DNA of 64,000 bases from Bradyrhizobium campsiandrae (GTDB lineage: Bacteria; Pseudomonadota; Alphaproteobacteria; Rhizobiales; Xanthobacteraceae). A program made the position numbers and the translations under genes. The stretch's first letter is position 1, and each line of letters opens with the position of its first letter. The notes below the pieces were generated by a model. The model did not search any database. It worked only from the letters and a program-made list of their open reading frames with translations, and was not told the origin of the DNA. Location: assembly GCF_014529705.1 (NCBI RefSeq), contig NZ_JAANIH010000010.1, positions 107,564-171,563 of the forward strand, in the 5' to 3' direction. This document shows, in pieces, positions 1 to 7,995 of this stretch.

Positions 1-423
1 CTGCTCGTTGCATCGGATCACCAACTTGGACAGCTTGTCCGAGAAGACCTGTCCACGCCGATCAAAAAAGTGGTTTGCGATGTCTCCTTCGGGCCAGGTC
101 ACCGCGATGCCCCGGCTGTTGGTGTAGCGAATGGCCGACTGGGCTTGGACCAATGCCATGCCTTTGACCAGAAATTCAAACACAGCACCCTGAAACGGCT
201 TCACGCCATGGGTAATCAAGAGACTGAACCAGGTCATGATCACCACGTTCGACGGAACATGGCCAACGACGTCGAAAAATTTCTGGCGGATCTCCGCCTC
301 GTTGGATTCGGTGTAGGTGGTGATCAGGACCCGCTGGTCCCTAATCTTAAGTGCCTCTTCGACGAGGTAGGTGGTCTTGCCGGAGCCGGCTGCCGCGATG
401 ACCAGCCTATTCTGGCCAATCAC
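1..423 (-). CDS. gajB: UvrD/Rep-like helicase, GajB-like (Gabija), 5' part only
   Basis: Only the first 141 codons lie in the window; the frame stays open to base 1. The N-terminus carries a superfamily 1 Walker A motif, AAAGSGKTTYL, near residues 9-19, followed by a helicase Ia-like segment LITTYTESNEAEI, as in UvrD/PcrA helicases. The start is the GTG at 423-421, the only candidate after an in-frame stop. It overlaps the TGA of the upstream OLD nuclease gene (GTGA), so the two are probably translationally coupled. In the Gabija family a UvrD-like helicase partners an OLD/TOPRIM nuclease to block phage. Gabija identity is inferred from this pairing and gene order, because most of the helicase is outside the window. 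Confidence 0.8.
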   Translation of the reverse strand, partial: MIGQNRLVIAAAGSGKTTYLVEEALKIRDQRVLITTYTESNEAEIRQKFFDVVGHVPSNVVIMTWFSLLITHGVKPFQGAVFEFLVKGMALVQAQSAIRYTNSRGIAVTWPEGDIANHFFDRRGQVFSDKLSKLVIRCNEQ

Positions 424-2054
424 GGCGCGATCGCCCGGGTAATGTAGTCAGGATAGGTAATCGCCGTTTTCGAACTGAAGATGGCCAGTGCGCAATCGGT
501 TTTGTTGGCGCGCATATGAAGGTGGAGTTCATCGTCTGTCTTGGCAGCGGTCCCGAGCATCTTGTTTAAGGCTTCTCGACCGTTCGCCTTCAAGATTTTT
601 GGCTCAAGCGTGTTGTAATTGAAGGGCTTTTCTTTGACCGTCAGCCCACCCGTGTCGACGTCGGGGTCGAAGCAAATCCTGATCGACGGTTGGCCATCGA
701 ACGCGGCGTACTTCTTCTGCACTGCAGCGGTGTCGCCGTCGTTGTCGGTCACCACGGCCGCCGGGATTTTCAACGCCAGCGCTAGCTCGAGGAAGCGCAG
801 GAAGGCCGTACCGACCGAGATGACGTCAATCCCGTCCTGAATAGGCAAGCGCCCGCCATTGGCGTCCATGTAGGCCCGCTGGACCACCAGTTCGTCGGAG
901 TCGCCTTCCACCAGGATCGCCTTCTTGGCCAAAGCCAGGCGCAAGGTGTCGTACCCTGCAAGTTTCTTGAAGAAGTCGCTGGCCTGCAGCTCCGAAATCC
1001 GGACTACCTTGCCCTCGCGCAGCACGATCAGATGGTCGAGGCCGAGCTTGTTGGCCACGAAGCTGCTGTGGGTCGAGATGATGATCTGCTTCTCGCCGTG
1101 CTGGGCAGTTAGGTCAGCGATCAATTCGTTGAGCCGAGCGTGCGACAGATGGTTTTCCGGCTCCTCCAGCAGGATGGCCGTGGCCTCGGCGTTTTTCTTG
1201 GTGCTGAGGGCGAGCTTAGTTTTGATCACGCACTGCTCACCCTTGCCGATGTACTGGAAAGGGATGAAGTCGATGTAGGTCATCAGACTGCTTTCCCAGG
1301 CGGTCTGGGACGACAGATCGACAGAGATGGAGACGGACTTCTGACTAATTTTCGCGGCCTTAGTAATCCGATCGTTGATCAGCTTCAGGTTCTTGTCCTC
1401 GACGAAAGCCTCCTTCAGCTTTCGGTGCGCCTGCGAGATCGAAGCGCGCTCGGTCTCCTCCAGCACGTCACGGATGATCCGCGAGACATAGACGTCGGAC
1501 CCGTTTTGAAGCCGGGCGCTGGATGAATCAATCAGCGCGGACTTGATCGGAATGTTGCGCGAGGTGATCCCCTTGCGCGCGAACGACCGCATGGTCGCAG
1601 CATAGTATTCTACGGGAATGGAGGTCAGCTCCCCGGCCGCCACGAGCGCTTCGTAGGGACCCTTGTAATTCTCCTCGTCGAACTCGACGCGATATATCAC
1701 GCCGCTTGCCTTAATCTTCTCGGAATTCCCGTCGCCCTCGAGCTCGGCCAACTCGCTCGAGTCTCCCGAGAAGAACAGCTCAATGGTGATCGCCGGCGGC
1801 GGTAAGGGTGACCCGGTCTTCAGGCTGGCGACGTACTTCTGCTGCGCGGCCAAATTAAAGAGGTAGCTGGTCAGATCGTTTTTGAGCGGGCGGCCGTTTA
1901 GCATCCCGGTCAAGCCCAAGTGGATCGCCTCCAGGATCGTGGTCTTTCCGGACTCGTTGCCGCCGACGATGACGTTCAGGGCATCGTTGAGCGCGAGAGA
2001 AAACGTCTCCTCATAGCACTTGAAGTTGGTGATCTTTACCTTGGCGATCTTCAT
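420..2054 (-). CDS. gajA: OLD-family ATPase/TOPRIM endonuclease, GajA-like (Gabija)
   Basis: The 544-residue protein starts with an SMC/RecF-like ATPase half: IAKVKITNFK, Walker A GGNESGKTT near residue 31, Walker B LLEEPENHLS near 295 and a switch histidine in IISTHSS. The C-terminal TOPRIM half shows the glutamate in ILVEGDSDE (about residue 381) and the acidic pair in VVTDNDGD (about 437). This is class 2 OLD architecture. Length is close to GajA (about 578 residues). The ATG at 2054 is preferred over one 25 codons upstream because the family N-terminus begins exactly there and GAGG lies just upstream. The role inferred from the family is nucleotide-sensitive nicking of phage DNA with the GajB helicase encoded directly downstream. 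Confidence 0.85.
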   Translation of the reverse strand: MKIAKVKITNFKCYEETFSLALNDALNVIVGGNESGKTTILEAIHLGLTGMLNGRPLKNDLTSYLFNLAAQQKYVASLKTGSPLPPPAITIELFFSGDSSELAELEGDGNSEKIKASGVIYRVEFDEENYKGPYEALVAAGELTSIPVEYYAATMRSFARKGITSRNIPIKSALIDSSSARLQNGSDVYVSRIIRDVLEETERASISQAHRKLKEAFVEDKNLKLINDRITKAAKISQKSVSISVDLSSQTAWESSLMTYIDFIPFQYIGKGEQCVIKTKLALSTKKNAEATAILLEEPENHLSHARLNELIADLTAQHGEKQIIISTHSSFVANKLGLDHLIVLREGKVVRISELQASDFFKKLAGYDTLRLALAKKAILVEGDSDELVVQRAYMDANGGRLPIQDGIDVISVGTAFLRFLELALALKIPAAVVTDNDGDTAAVQKKYAAFDGQPSIRICFDPDVDTGGLTVKEKPFNYNTLEPKILKANGREALNKMLGTAAKTDDELHLHMRANKTDCALAIFSSKTAITYPDYITRAIAP

Positions 2055-2142
2055 GCGCCCTCGATGCTGAGTTCGTGAAACGCCGCACCCGCGAATCGCG
2101 ACATAGGCGATATTATCACCACTGGCCAATCCGACGGGTCGT

Positions 2143-2805
2143 TCAATCTAGGCGATCATCCTCATCAACGAGTCCGCCGGGAGCGATGGGAATATCCCCC
2201 GCCAACAACTTTTCCTTGCTGAGCAGGCCGGCGTCCTCAAGCGCTTCCATGTCCGGCAGGTCGCGTAGCGTGTTGAAGCCGAAGTGCGACAGGAAGCCGT
2301 TGGTCGTCACATAGGTGTAGGGCGCGCCCGGCTGCGGGCTGCGAGGTCCGGCCGCGATGAAGCCGAGGCCGCGCAGGTGGCCGATGGTGTCGCGACTGAC
2401 CTCCTTGCCGAAGAACTGCGACAGCTCGCTGCGGGTGATCGGCTGGTAGTAGGCGATGCAGGCGAGGATCAGGTTCTCGGCCTGCGACAGGGACTTGTCG
2501 GCGCCGCCGCCGATCGCCGTCCGGATGGTATCGCCGAAATTCTTTCGGGTGCGGTATTGCCAGCCGCCGGCGACGGAAACGAGCTCGTAGGGCCGGCCGC
2601 GCAGCTCGTCTTGGATGTCGTCAATGATTAGGTCGAGATTGCAATCGCGGCCGACGACGCGCGACAGCACCTCGCGCGTCACCGGCGCCGGCGAGGCGAA
2701 GATCACCGCCTCGACGCGGCCCATCCATTCGCGCCAACGCAGTTCAGGCGGCAGGTCCGCGAGGTCGAGGTCGAGATCCGTCTTTGCGCGCGCCCGCCGT
2801 CCCAT
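2143..2805 (-). CDS. scpB: ScpB-like segregation/condensation protein
   Basis: The 220-residue protein resembles ScpB, the winged-helix kleisin-binding subunit of the SMC-ScpAB condensin. Family-like segments are VEAVIFASPAPVT near residue 31, SLSQAENLILACIAYYQPITRSEL near 104-128 and GAPYTYVTTNGFLSHFG near 160. It lies one base downstream of the DUF1403 gene, so the two form an operon. No smc or scpA is in the window. It would have to work with chromosomal SMC proteins or have a plasmid-specific role; that is inference. The C-terminal 40 residues are acidic and probably disordered. Confidence 0.75.
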   Translation of the reverse strand: MGRRARAKTDLDLDLADLPPELRWREWMGRVEAVIFASPAPVTREVLSRVVGRDCNLDLIIDDIQDELRGRPYELVSVAGGWQYRTRKNFGDTIRTAIGGGADKSLSQAENLILACIAYYQPITRSELSQFFGKEVSRDTIGHLRGLGFIAAGPRSPQPGAPYTYVTTNGFLSHFGFNTLRDLPDMEALEDAGLLSKEKLLAGDIPIAPGGLVDEDDRLD

Positions 2806-2806
2806 G

Positions 2807-3748
2807 TCAGAGCCCGTACAATCGGAAGGTCGGCCGGCCGGTCAGCTCGCGGACGGCGCCGAGCGCCACCAGGCGCTCGAACAGGCGGCGCATGCTGCGG
2901 TCGCTCGCGGTCTTGCCGGCGCCCGCGGGCTGCGCATCCTCCATTATCAGGATCGCCACCATGGTGTCGGCGTCCTTGCCGCGCAGCTTCGGCGCCGCCG
3001 CCAGCAGGCGATCGGCGCGCCGCGCCAGCTCGACATAGAGATCCGCCGCGCTTGCAGCCGCACGCGCATAGGCCTGGGCGCAGGCCCTCGGCCAGGCTTC
3101 ATCCGCCACGTTGGATTTCACAGCCACGCGCAGATCGCCGCGGCGGATCTGGCTCGCGATCAGCGGCACCGCCATCGGCCATTTCAGGCGCTGGGCGAGC
3201 ATCATGTCGGCGAGCCACAGGGCAAGCGGCTCGCTTTGCGGCACGAAGCGCAGGCTGGCCGCCGCAATCTCTGCGGCGGCCGCGACGGCATTCCCCTGCC
3301 CGGTCATCAGCTTGTCGGCCTGGGCGACGACATCCTCGAGCGCGTCGCTGAAGCGCACCTCGAACAGCGCCGACAACCGCAGGGTCCAGTCTTTCGACGC
3401 CATGGCGCTGCGCTCGCCGAGATGCCGCCAGGCTTTCAGGATGCGCCCGCCCGGGCCCGGATCGTCACCGTCGCGGCGCAGATACCAGGCGTCGCGCAGC
3501 GCCGCCTCGTCCTCGGTGCGTCCGCCGTGCCGGGCCAGCACCGCGGCGTTCGACAGCGACAGCCGATGCCGCCACAATGATCCCAATGGATGCTCGCTGC
3601 GCGCGATCGGATGGATCGCGGCGAGCGCGGCGCCGGCCGAAAACATCGCGTCATCAACGCTCTCGGACGTCACGCCCTGCCGCACCCAGCCCGGAAACGG
3701 CGGGAAGGTCGGCGGGGCATCGGGCATGAGTCGCGCGCGTGAGGCCAT
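2807..3748 (-). CDS. DUF1403 family protein
   Basis: The 313-residue, mostly helical, Ala/Arg-rich protein matches my recollection of the DUF1403 family, found on rhizobial and related plasmids next to an ScpB-like gene and a tyrosine recombinase, the arrangement seen here. Its function is unknown. I see no catalytic motif, signal peptide or membrane segment. The ATG at 3748 is preferred to the upstream TTG at 3796 because GGAG lies about 12 bases before it. The gene ends one base before scpB and is divergent from the integrase at 3872. The 123 bases between them contain a perfect 16-bp palindrome that could control both genes. Confidence 0.6.
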   Translation of the reverse strand: MASRARLMPDAPPTFPPFPGWVRQGVTSESVDDAMFSAGAALAAIHPIARSEHPLGSLWRHRLSLSNAAVLARHGGRTEDEAALRDAWYLRRDGDDPGPGGRILKAWRHLGERSAMASKDWTLRLSALFEVRFSDALEDVVAQADKLMTGQGNAVAAAAEIAAASLRFVPQSEPLALWLADMMLAQRLKWPMAVPLIASQIRRGDLRVAVKSNVADEAWPRACAQAYARAAASAADLYVELARRADRLLAAAPKLRGKDADTMVAILIMEDAQPAGAGKTASDRSMRRLFERLVALGAVRELTGRPTFRLYGL

Positions 3749-3820
3749 GATCGAGCCTATCTCCACGCGGCGCTTTTCGCCACCCAAATCGCACAAAACC
3801 GCCGCGCCTGTCGGAAAATA

Positions 3821-3855
3821 AAAACGACCGATAATGTTGCATTATCGGTCGTTTT
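3821..3855. repeat. Perfect 16-bp inverted repeat, 3-base loop, between divergent DUF1403 and integrase genes
   Basis: The left arm at 3821-3836 (AAAACGACCGATAATG) and right arm at 3840-3855 are exact reverse complements, separated by TTG. The core can be read as CGATAA-N7-TTATCG. It ends 16 bases before the integrase ATG, with an AT-rich TTTATATAAAG between. It may be a shared operator or a recombinase core site; the sequence alone does not decide. Confidence 0.85.
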
Positions 3856-3871
3856 GCTCTTTATATAAAGA

Positions 3872-5167
3872 ATGGCCCAAAACGTCGAGCAGAAGCCGAG
3901 AAATTACGTCGATCGACCCTCCGGACCGTCCCACGGCACGGGGCCAACGGATGACGTTTCGGCGGCGCGGCCGTCGGCCGAGCTCAAGGACGACCTGCCG
4001 GATATCATCGACGTGGTCATGGAGATGGGAAAGATACCGGAGGAGCCGCCGGCGGAAGCCGAAGCCCTCCGCTATGGCTCCGGGCGTTCGTCGTTCGGAA
4101 AGCCAAATCGTTGGCTTTCCGCCGGCGATGCCGACCACTCCTCACCCCCTCCCCTTCCGGTCGTGTCGAACCCGCGCCTGCCGGCGCATCTCGACGCGCT
4201 CGCCGATCGGGCGCGTGGCTATGTCGAGGCGGCGAGTTCAGCCAACACGCGCCGCGCCTACGCGGCAGACTGGAAGCATTTTACCACCTGGTGCCGCCGG
4301 CAGGGCGTCGAGATGTTTCCGCCCGATCCGCAGGTGGTCGGCCTCTACATCACCGCATGTGCGTCCGGAAAGGCAACAGGCGACAAGAAGCCGAACTCCG
4401 TGTCGACGATCGAGCGCCGGCTCTCCTCGCTGACGTGGAATTATGCGCAACGCGGCCAGGCGCTGGACAGGAAGGATCGCCACATCGCCACGGTCATGGC
4501 CGGCATCCGCAACACCCACGCCTCCCCTCCCCTTCAGAAGGAAGCCATCCTCCCGGAAGACCTGATCGCGATGCTGGAGACCTTCGACCGCGGCACGCTA
4601 CGCGGTCTGCGCGATCGCGCCATGCTGCTGCTGGGCTTTGCTGGCGGTCTGCGCCGCTCAGAAATCGTCGGTCTCGACGTTGCCAGGGATCAGACCGAGG
4701 ACGGACGCGGTTGGGTCGAGGTTTTCGACAAGGGCGTTCTGGTGACGCTACGCGGCAAAACCGGCTGGCGCGAGGTTGAGGTCGGTCGCGGCTCGTCTGA
4801 TGCCACCTGCCCGGTCGTTGCTCTGCAGACTTGGCTGAAACTCGCTCGCATCGCCCATGGCCCCCTGTTCCGGCGCGTCACCGGCCAAGGCAAGGCGGTG
4901 GGCTCTGAGCGGCTGAACGACCAGGAGGTGGCACGGCTGGTCAAACGCGTCGCATTGGCCGCTGGCGTCCGGGGCGACCTGTCGGAAGGCGAACGGGAGC
5001 AAAAGTTCGCGGGGCATTCGCTGCGCGCTGGCCTCGCGTCCTCGGCCGAGGTCGACGAACGCTACGTGCAGAAACAGCTCGGCCACGCATCCGCCGAGAT
5101 GACTCGCAAATACCAGCGCCGGCGAGATCGCTTCCGGGTCAATCTCACCAAGGCGAGCGGGCTGTAG
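3872..5167 (+). CDS. Tyrosine recombinase (site-specific integrase)
   Basis: The 431-residue protein has a SAM-like N-terminal core-binding domain (about residues 110-225, ANTRRAYAADWKHFTTWC) and a C-terminal catalytic domain. Visible catalytic residues are the first Arg in FAGGLRRSEIVGLD, the HSLRAG box, the LGHAS histidine and the nucleophile Tyr in MTRKYQRR near the C-terminus. The first 100 residues are Pro/Ser/Asp-rich and lack an obvious fold. It is divergent from the DUF1403-scpB pair across a perfect palindrome, which suggests joint control. It probably resolves or integrates replicon segments; its target site is unknown. Confidence 0.88.
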   Translation: MAQNVEQKPRNYVDRPSGPSHGTGPTDDVSAARPSAELKDDLPDIIDVVMEMGKIPEEPPAEAEALRYGSGRSSFGKPNRWLSAGDADHSSPPPLPVVSNPRLPAHLDALADRARGYVEAASSANTRRAYAADWKHFTTWCRRQGVEMFPPDPQVVGLYITACASGKATGDKKPNSVSTIERRLSSLTWNYAQRGQALDRKDRHIATVMAGIRNTHASPPLQKEAILPEDLIAMLETFDRGTLRGLRDRAMLLLGFAGGLRRSEIVGLDVARDQTEDGRGWVEVFDKGVLVTLRGKTGWREVEVGRGSSDATCPVVALQTWLKLARIAHGPLFRRVTGQGKAVGSERLNDQEVARLVKRVALAAGVRGDLSEGEREQKFAGHSLRAGLASSAEVDERYVQKQLGHASAEMTRKYQRRRDRFRVNLTKASGL

Positions 5168-5298
5168 GGCCAAAACCCCCTCCCCTTCTGTGCCAGCTGC
5201 ATCTAGGCATCACATAGGCACGACAGGTAGTTACGAATGAGTTCCATGCCAAAGTCTGATACAGTGGGGCTGATGGAATTTCTAGGAAACGAAGACGA

Positions 5299-5736
5299 AT
5301 GAAACGGGCGGGCAACAATCCGAAAAGGCGAGTGGCACCTCAAGATCTATTGTCCGACGGCGCAAAGGAGGAGCTGGCTCTTCGCGCGCGCTATATCGGC
5401 AGCGGTCACCACAAACGAAATCCCGCTGACTACGGCCTTGAGCGTACAAATCCACGCCCCACGAAATCACTATGTGATCTTCTTCGAACTGTGCCACTGG
5501 CGGAGGCACAGGGACTCTTGCAGCAGGGAATTAACCTCGGAATGGTAAGCGAGCTTGCCTTTGACGGCTTCCCGAAGTTTATCTGGTCCGTGGACATGGA
5601 AGGTGAAGTTTATGAGGCCAAGACGGATCCTATGACCACAGGAGTCTATCACGGCTATCGCCTCGAAGAGGAGGACGATATGCGTGACAACGTGAAAGCG
5701 ATTTGGAAGCAGAGATGCCAGCCAGCTGGACGATAG
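5299..5736 (+). CDS. Hypothetical protein coupled to the degenerate ImmA-like gene
   Basis: I do not recognise this 145-residue protein. The N-terminal 40 residues are basic (KRAGNNPKRRVAPQDLLSDG), followed by a compact mixed region rich in aromatic and acidic residues (FPKFIWSVDMEGEVYEAK, YHGYRLEEEDDM). There is no signal peptide or membrane segment. It overlaps the next gene by 22 bases, so the two are likely co-translated and may act together. GC content is visibly lower than in the flanking integrase, consistent with separate acquisition. Confidence 0.6.
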   Translation: MKRAGNNPKRRVAPQDLLSDGAKEELALRARYIGSGHHKRNPADYGLERTNPRPTKSLCDLLRTVPLAEAQGLLQQGINLGMVSELAFDGFPKFIWSVDMEGEVYEAKTDPMTTGVYHGYRLEEEDDMRDNVKAIWKQRCQPAGR

Positions 5737-7034
5737 CGGCGGATTGGGAGTCGCTCGACGTAGGCTCGCCGGAGGAGCGGGCCTGCTTTGCCGCGCTCGG
5801 CATCAAGGCCCAAGGCATTTGGTTGACTGAGGGAAACGACGTCCTGGCCAACCGTCTTCGTCAGTCGCCCCTGCTTTCCGCCTATCACCTAGCCGAATGG
5901 CTTGCCTGGAACTGGTGGCGGCTGCGTTGGGAGCCTCGTTCCAACGCCTACGACTGGCCGTACGCTCACCGTATGGCAACTATCGGATCTGGGTATATCT
6001 GGCCAAATATTACGATATTCTCTGATGGGGAGCGGATCGCACTTATTTCCAAACCTACAACCGAGCGTCCGCAAACTCCGTTCCGATACATCGCTGACCA
6101 CGCTGGGATCTTGCCCGCGAGCGAATTCGAGTCCGAACTTGATCTTTTCATTGGTCAAGTGATCGAACGGTTGGATTGGGCATCGATATCTGGAAGCAAT
6201 CTTCAGACGATTTGGGCCAGCGTTTGTGAGGAACGTCGGGTGCCCGAGCTTGCTCGCGCCCGCAAACTCGAAGCCCTACTAGGAAGAGATCCAGACGCCG
6301 CCGAAAGCGGGGTCGTAGAACACCTTGTAAAGGACATCGCTGACCTAGGTGCGTCGGCCGTCGAGGAACTCGCAGCGGAACATGGTCAGAGCGGAAAGAT
6401 CCTTACGGGCAATCATCTCCGCGATGTTGCCACGAGCTACGGCTTTGACGCTGCTCCGAAGGACGTAGCGCGCCTGCCTGCTGAAATTGGCTTACGTATC
6501 GGTGGGCAGATACCAGCCTACCGAGTTGGTGCATCGGCGGCTCGTGCGCTGCGCGAACAGGAGCGGTTGGGCGAAAAGCCAATTTCCAGCCGCAAGCTTG
6601 CTGAGATCGCAGGCGTTGATCAGGCCGTAATTGACGATCGCCGAGGCTCGCCTGATATTTCTTTTGCGCTGGATGAGGTTCACAAAAATGCGAGCCGAGT
6701 GGTGTTGCGCTCCAAATGGCGCTCCGGCCGGCGGTTTGAGCTCGCGCGGCTCCTTGGTGATCGTCTAGCTCGCCCCCCCATTGGACGCCTGTTGCCAGCT
6801 ACGAAGGCATACACTTATCGCCAGAAGATGCAGAGGTCCTTTGCTGCTGAGTTTCTTAGCCCATTTTCAGCGGTCGATGAGATGCTGGCTGGCGACTACT
6901 CCATGGAAAGCCAGCAGGACGTAGCGGAACACTTCGATGTATCTCCTTTGACGATCCAAACTTTGCTGATGAATCATGGCCGCGTTGAAAGAGACGCTTT
7001 CGATACGGAGCTCGAATCCGCCGCCGCGGCGTAG
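5715..7034 (+). CDS. Hypothetical protein with degenerate ImmA/IrrE-like C-terminal region
   Basis: The 439-residue protein begins with an unfamiliar Trp-rich domain (WLAWNWWRLRWEPRSNAYDW near residue 57). Its last third resembles the ImmA/IrrE (DUF955) metallopeptidase fold: RRFELARLLGDRL lies where the family has FTLAHELGH, and QRSFAAEFLSPF plus AEHFDVSPLTIQTLLMNHG match the conserved helix and the terminal HTH-like end. The zinc ligands of HExxH are replaced (H/E by R/L, H by D), so peptidase activity is unlikely. It may act as a sensor or partner rather than a protease. The start is the ATG at 5715; an earlier TTG at 5703 is possible. Confidence 0.6.
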   Translation: MPASWTIAADWESLDVGSPEERACFAALGIKAQGIWLTEGNDVLANRLRQSPLLSAYHLAEWLAWNWWRLRWEPRSNAYDWPYAHRMATIGSGYIWPNITIFSDGERIALISKPTTERPQTPFRYIADHAGILPASEFESELDLFIGQVIERLDWASISGSNLQTIWASVCEERRVPELARARKLEALLGRDPDAAESGVVEHLVKDIADLGASAVEELAAEHGQSGKILTGNHLRDVATSYGFDAAPKDVARLPAEIGLRIGGQIPAYRVGASAARALREQERLGEKPISSRKLAEIAGVDQAVIDDRRGSPDISFALDEVHKNASRVVLRSKWRSGRRFELARLLGDRLARPPIGRLLPATKAYTYRQKMQRSFAAEFLSPFSAVDEMLAGDYSMESQQDVAEHFDVSPLTIQTLLMNHGRVERDAFDTELESAAAA

Positions 7035-7074
7035 CGAAGTGCTTCAGGCTAGATCCTTGGCTCGATGATTTATG

Positions 7075-7103
7075 ACTATCGATAACTGGCCCTTATCGAT
7101 AGT
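7075..7103. repeat. 11-bp inverted repeat with CGATAA-N7-TTATCG core
   Basis: ACTATCGATAA at 7075-7085 is the exact reverse complement of 7093-7103, with CTGGCCC between. The core CGATAA-N7-TTATCG is the same, including the 7-base spacer, as in the palindrome at 3821-3855. It lies in the noncoding stretch after the ImmA-like gene. Confidence 0.7.
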
Positions 7104-7237
7104 GTTGGACGAATCCGCAAATCGGCGATTCTGACCGTCCTCAGCCCGGAAAATAATGCGCGCCGGGCCTCCGATCGACGAGAGGACGCCGCCGCTGCCA
7201 GCCCCCTCCCCTCCTCCGGACGCCTTGGCCTCGCGGC

Positions 7238-7594
7238 TTAGACGTCGTGGCTCGGCACGATATCCGTGCCGGCCAAGCTCAATTGTCGTCGTAGAGGCTG
7301 TCGCGAAAGGCCTTGTCGGCTGGCTGCCCCTTGGTTGGGCGCGCCGCGCTGGCCGAGTTCTCGCGCGATGCGAGCGCCCTCCTCGACCAGAGTGGTCGCC
7401 TCTGGCTCAAGCTCGGCATTGAGGTGCTCGAAGCCGGGCGTCATCTCGCTGGCCTCGATTGCGGCGATCTCCTCGTCGGTCAGATCGATGGTCCGAACGG
7501 CCCGACGATCGCGCCCGGCCGCTTCGCGCTGCTCGGCCGTCCTCACTTGGTCGGCCGCCGCCTGCGGTTGATTCTGCGTCTCGTGACTGCCCAT
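7238..7594 (-). CDS. Small acidic hypothetical protein
   Basis: This 118-residue protein is charged and probably partly disordered. The N-terminal half is Gln/Glu/Ala/Arg-rich (QPQAAADQVRTAEQREAAGR); a short acidic helical segment, DLTDEEIAAIEASEMTPGFEHL, follows; the tail is basic. No family was recognised. The ATG at 7594 is chosen over an upstream start at 7705 because AAAGGA lies about 9 bases before it and the longer reading would enter the promoter of the divergent toxin-antitoxin operon. Its acidity and position opposite the operon suggest a regulator or accessory protein, but nothing in the sequence proves that. Confidence 0.5.
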   Translation of the reverse strand: MGSHETQNQPQAAADQVRTAEQREAAGRDRRAVRTIDLTDEEIAAIEASEMTPGFEHLNAELEPEATTLVEEGARIARELGQRGAPNQGAASRQGLSRQPLRRQLSLAGTDIVPSHDV

Positions 7595-7673
7595 GGCGCG
7601 GTCCTTTGGTCCAGCCCGATCATAGCAAAAAGAAGCTCTCTCCGCGCGTGCTCTGTTGAAGGTTGCAGTGGAT

Positions 7674-7706
7674 CTATATATAGTCACAATGGTCATTATG
7701 GTCACA
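7674..7706 (+). promoter_or_regulatory. Probable promoter/operator of the toxin-antitoxin operon
   Basis: A perfect 10-bp palindrome CTATATATAG (7674-7683) is followed by three spaced, related half-sites AGTCAC, GGTCAT and GGTCAC (about 7682-7706). They sit directly before the GTG start of the antitoxin at 7717. Phd-type antitoxins usually autoregulate from such sites; the assignment is by position only. Confidence 0.4.
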
Positions 7707-7716
7707 GGAGTGGATC

Positions 7717-7995
7717 GTGACAGCCTCCCGTAAAACCCACGCTCACGAATCGGATCATTGGACGGTTGCCGGCGCTAAAGCGCGCCTCTCCGAAGTGATT
7801 GAGCGCGCCCAGACTGATCCGCAGATCATCACCCGCCACGGCAAGCCGAGCGTCGTCATCGTCTCGGCCGAGGAATGGGCGCGCAAGACCGTCCGCAAGG
7901 GGACCCTGGCCGAATTCCTGATGGCCTCGCCCCTGCGGGACGCCGATCTCGATCTCGATCGGGTTCGCGATCAGCCGCGCGACCTTGATCTATGA
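7717..7995 (+). CDS. Phd/YefM-type antitoxin
   Basis: The 92-residue protein begins with the Phd/YefM DNA-binding fold (WTVAGAKARLSEVIERAQ, then IITRHGKPSVVIVSAEEW near residues 30-55). The acidic, Leu-rich tail (LMASPLRDADLDLDR) is the usual toxin-neutralising region. It starts at GTG with CAGGAG about 10 bases upstream and overlaps the toxin gene by four bases (ATGA). It should bind and inhibit the PIN toxin and repress its own operon. Confidence 0.88.
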   Translation: MTASRKTHAHESDHWTVAGAKARLSEVIERAQTDPQIITRHGKPSVVIVSAEEWARKTVRKGTLAEFLMASPLRDADLDLDRVRDQPRDLDL

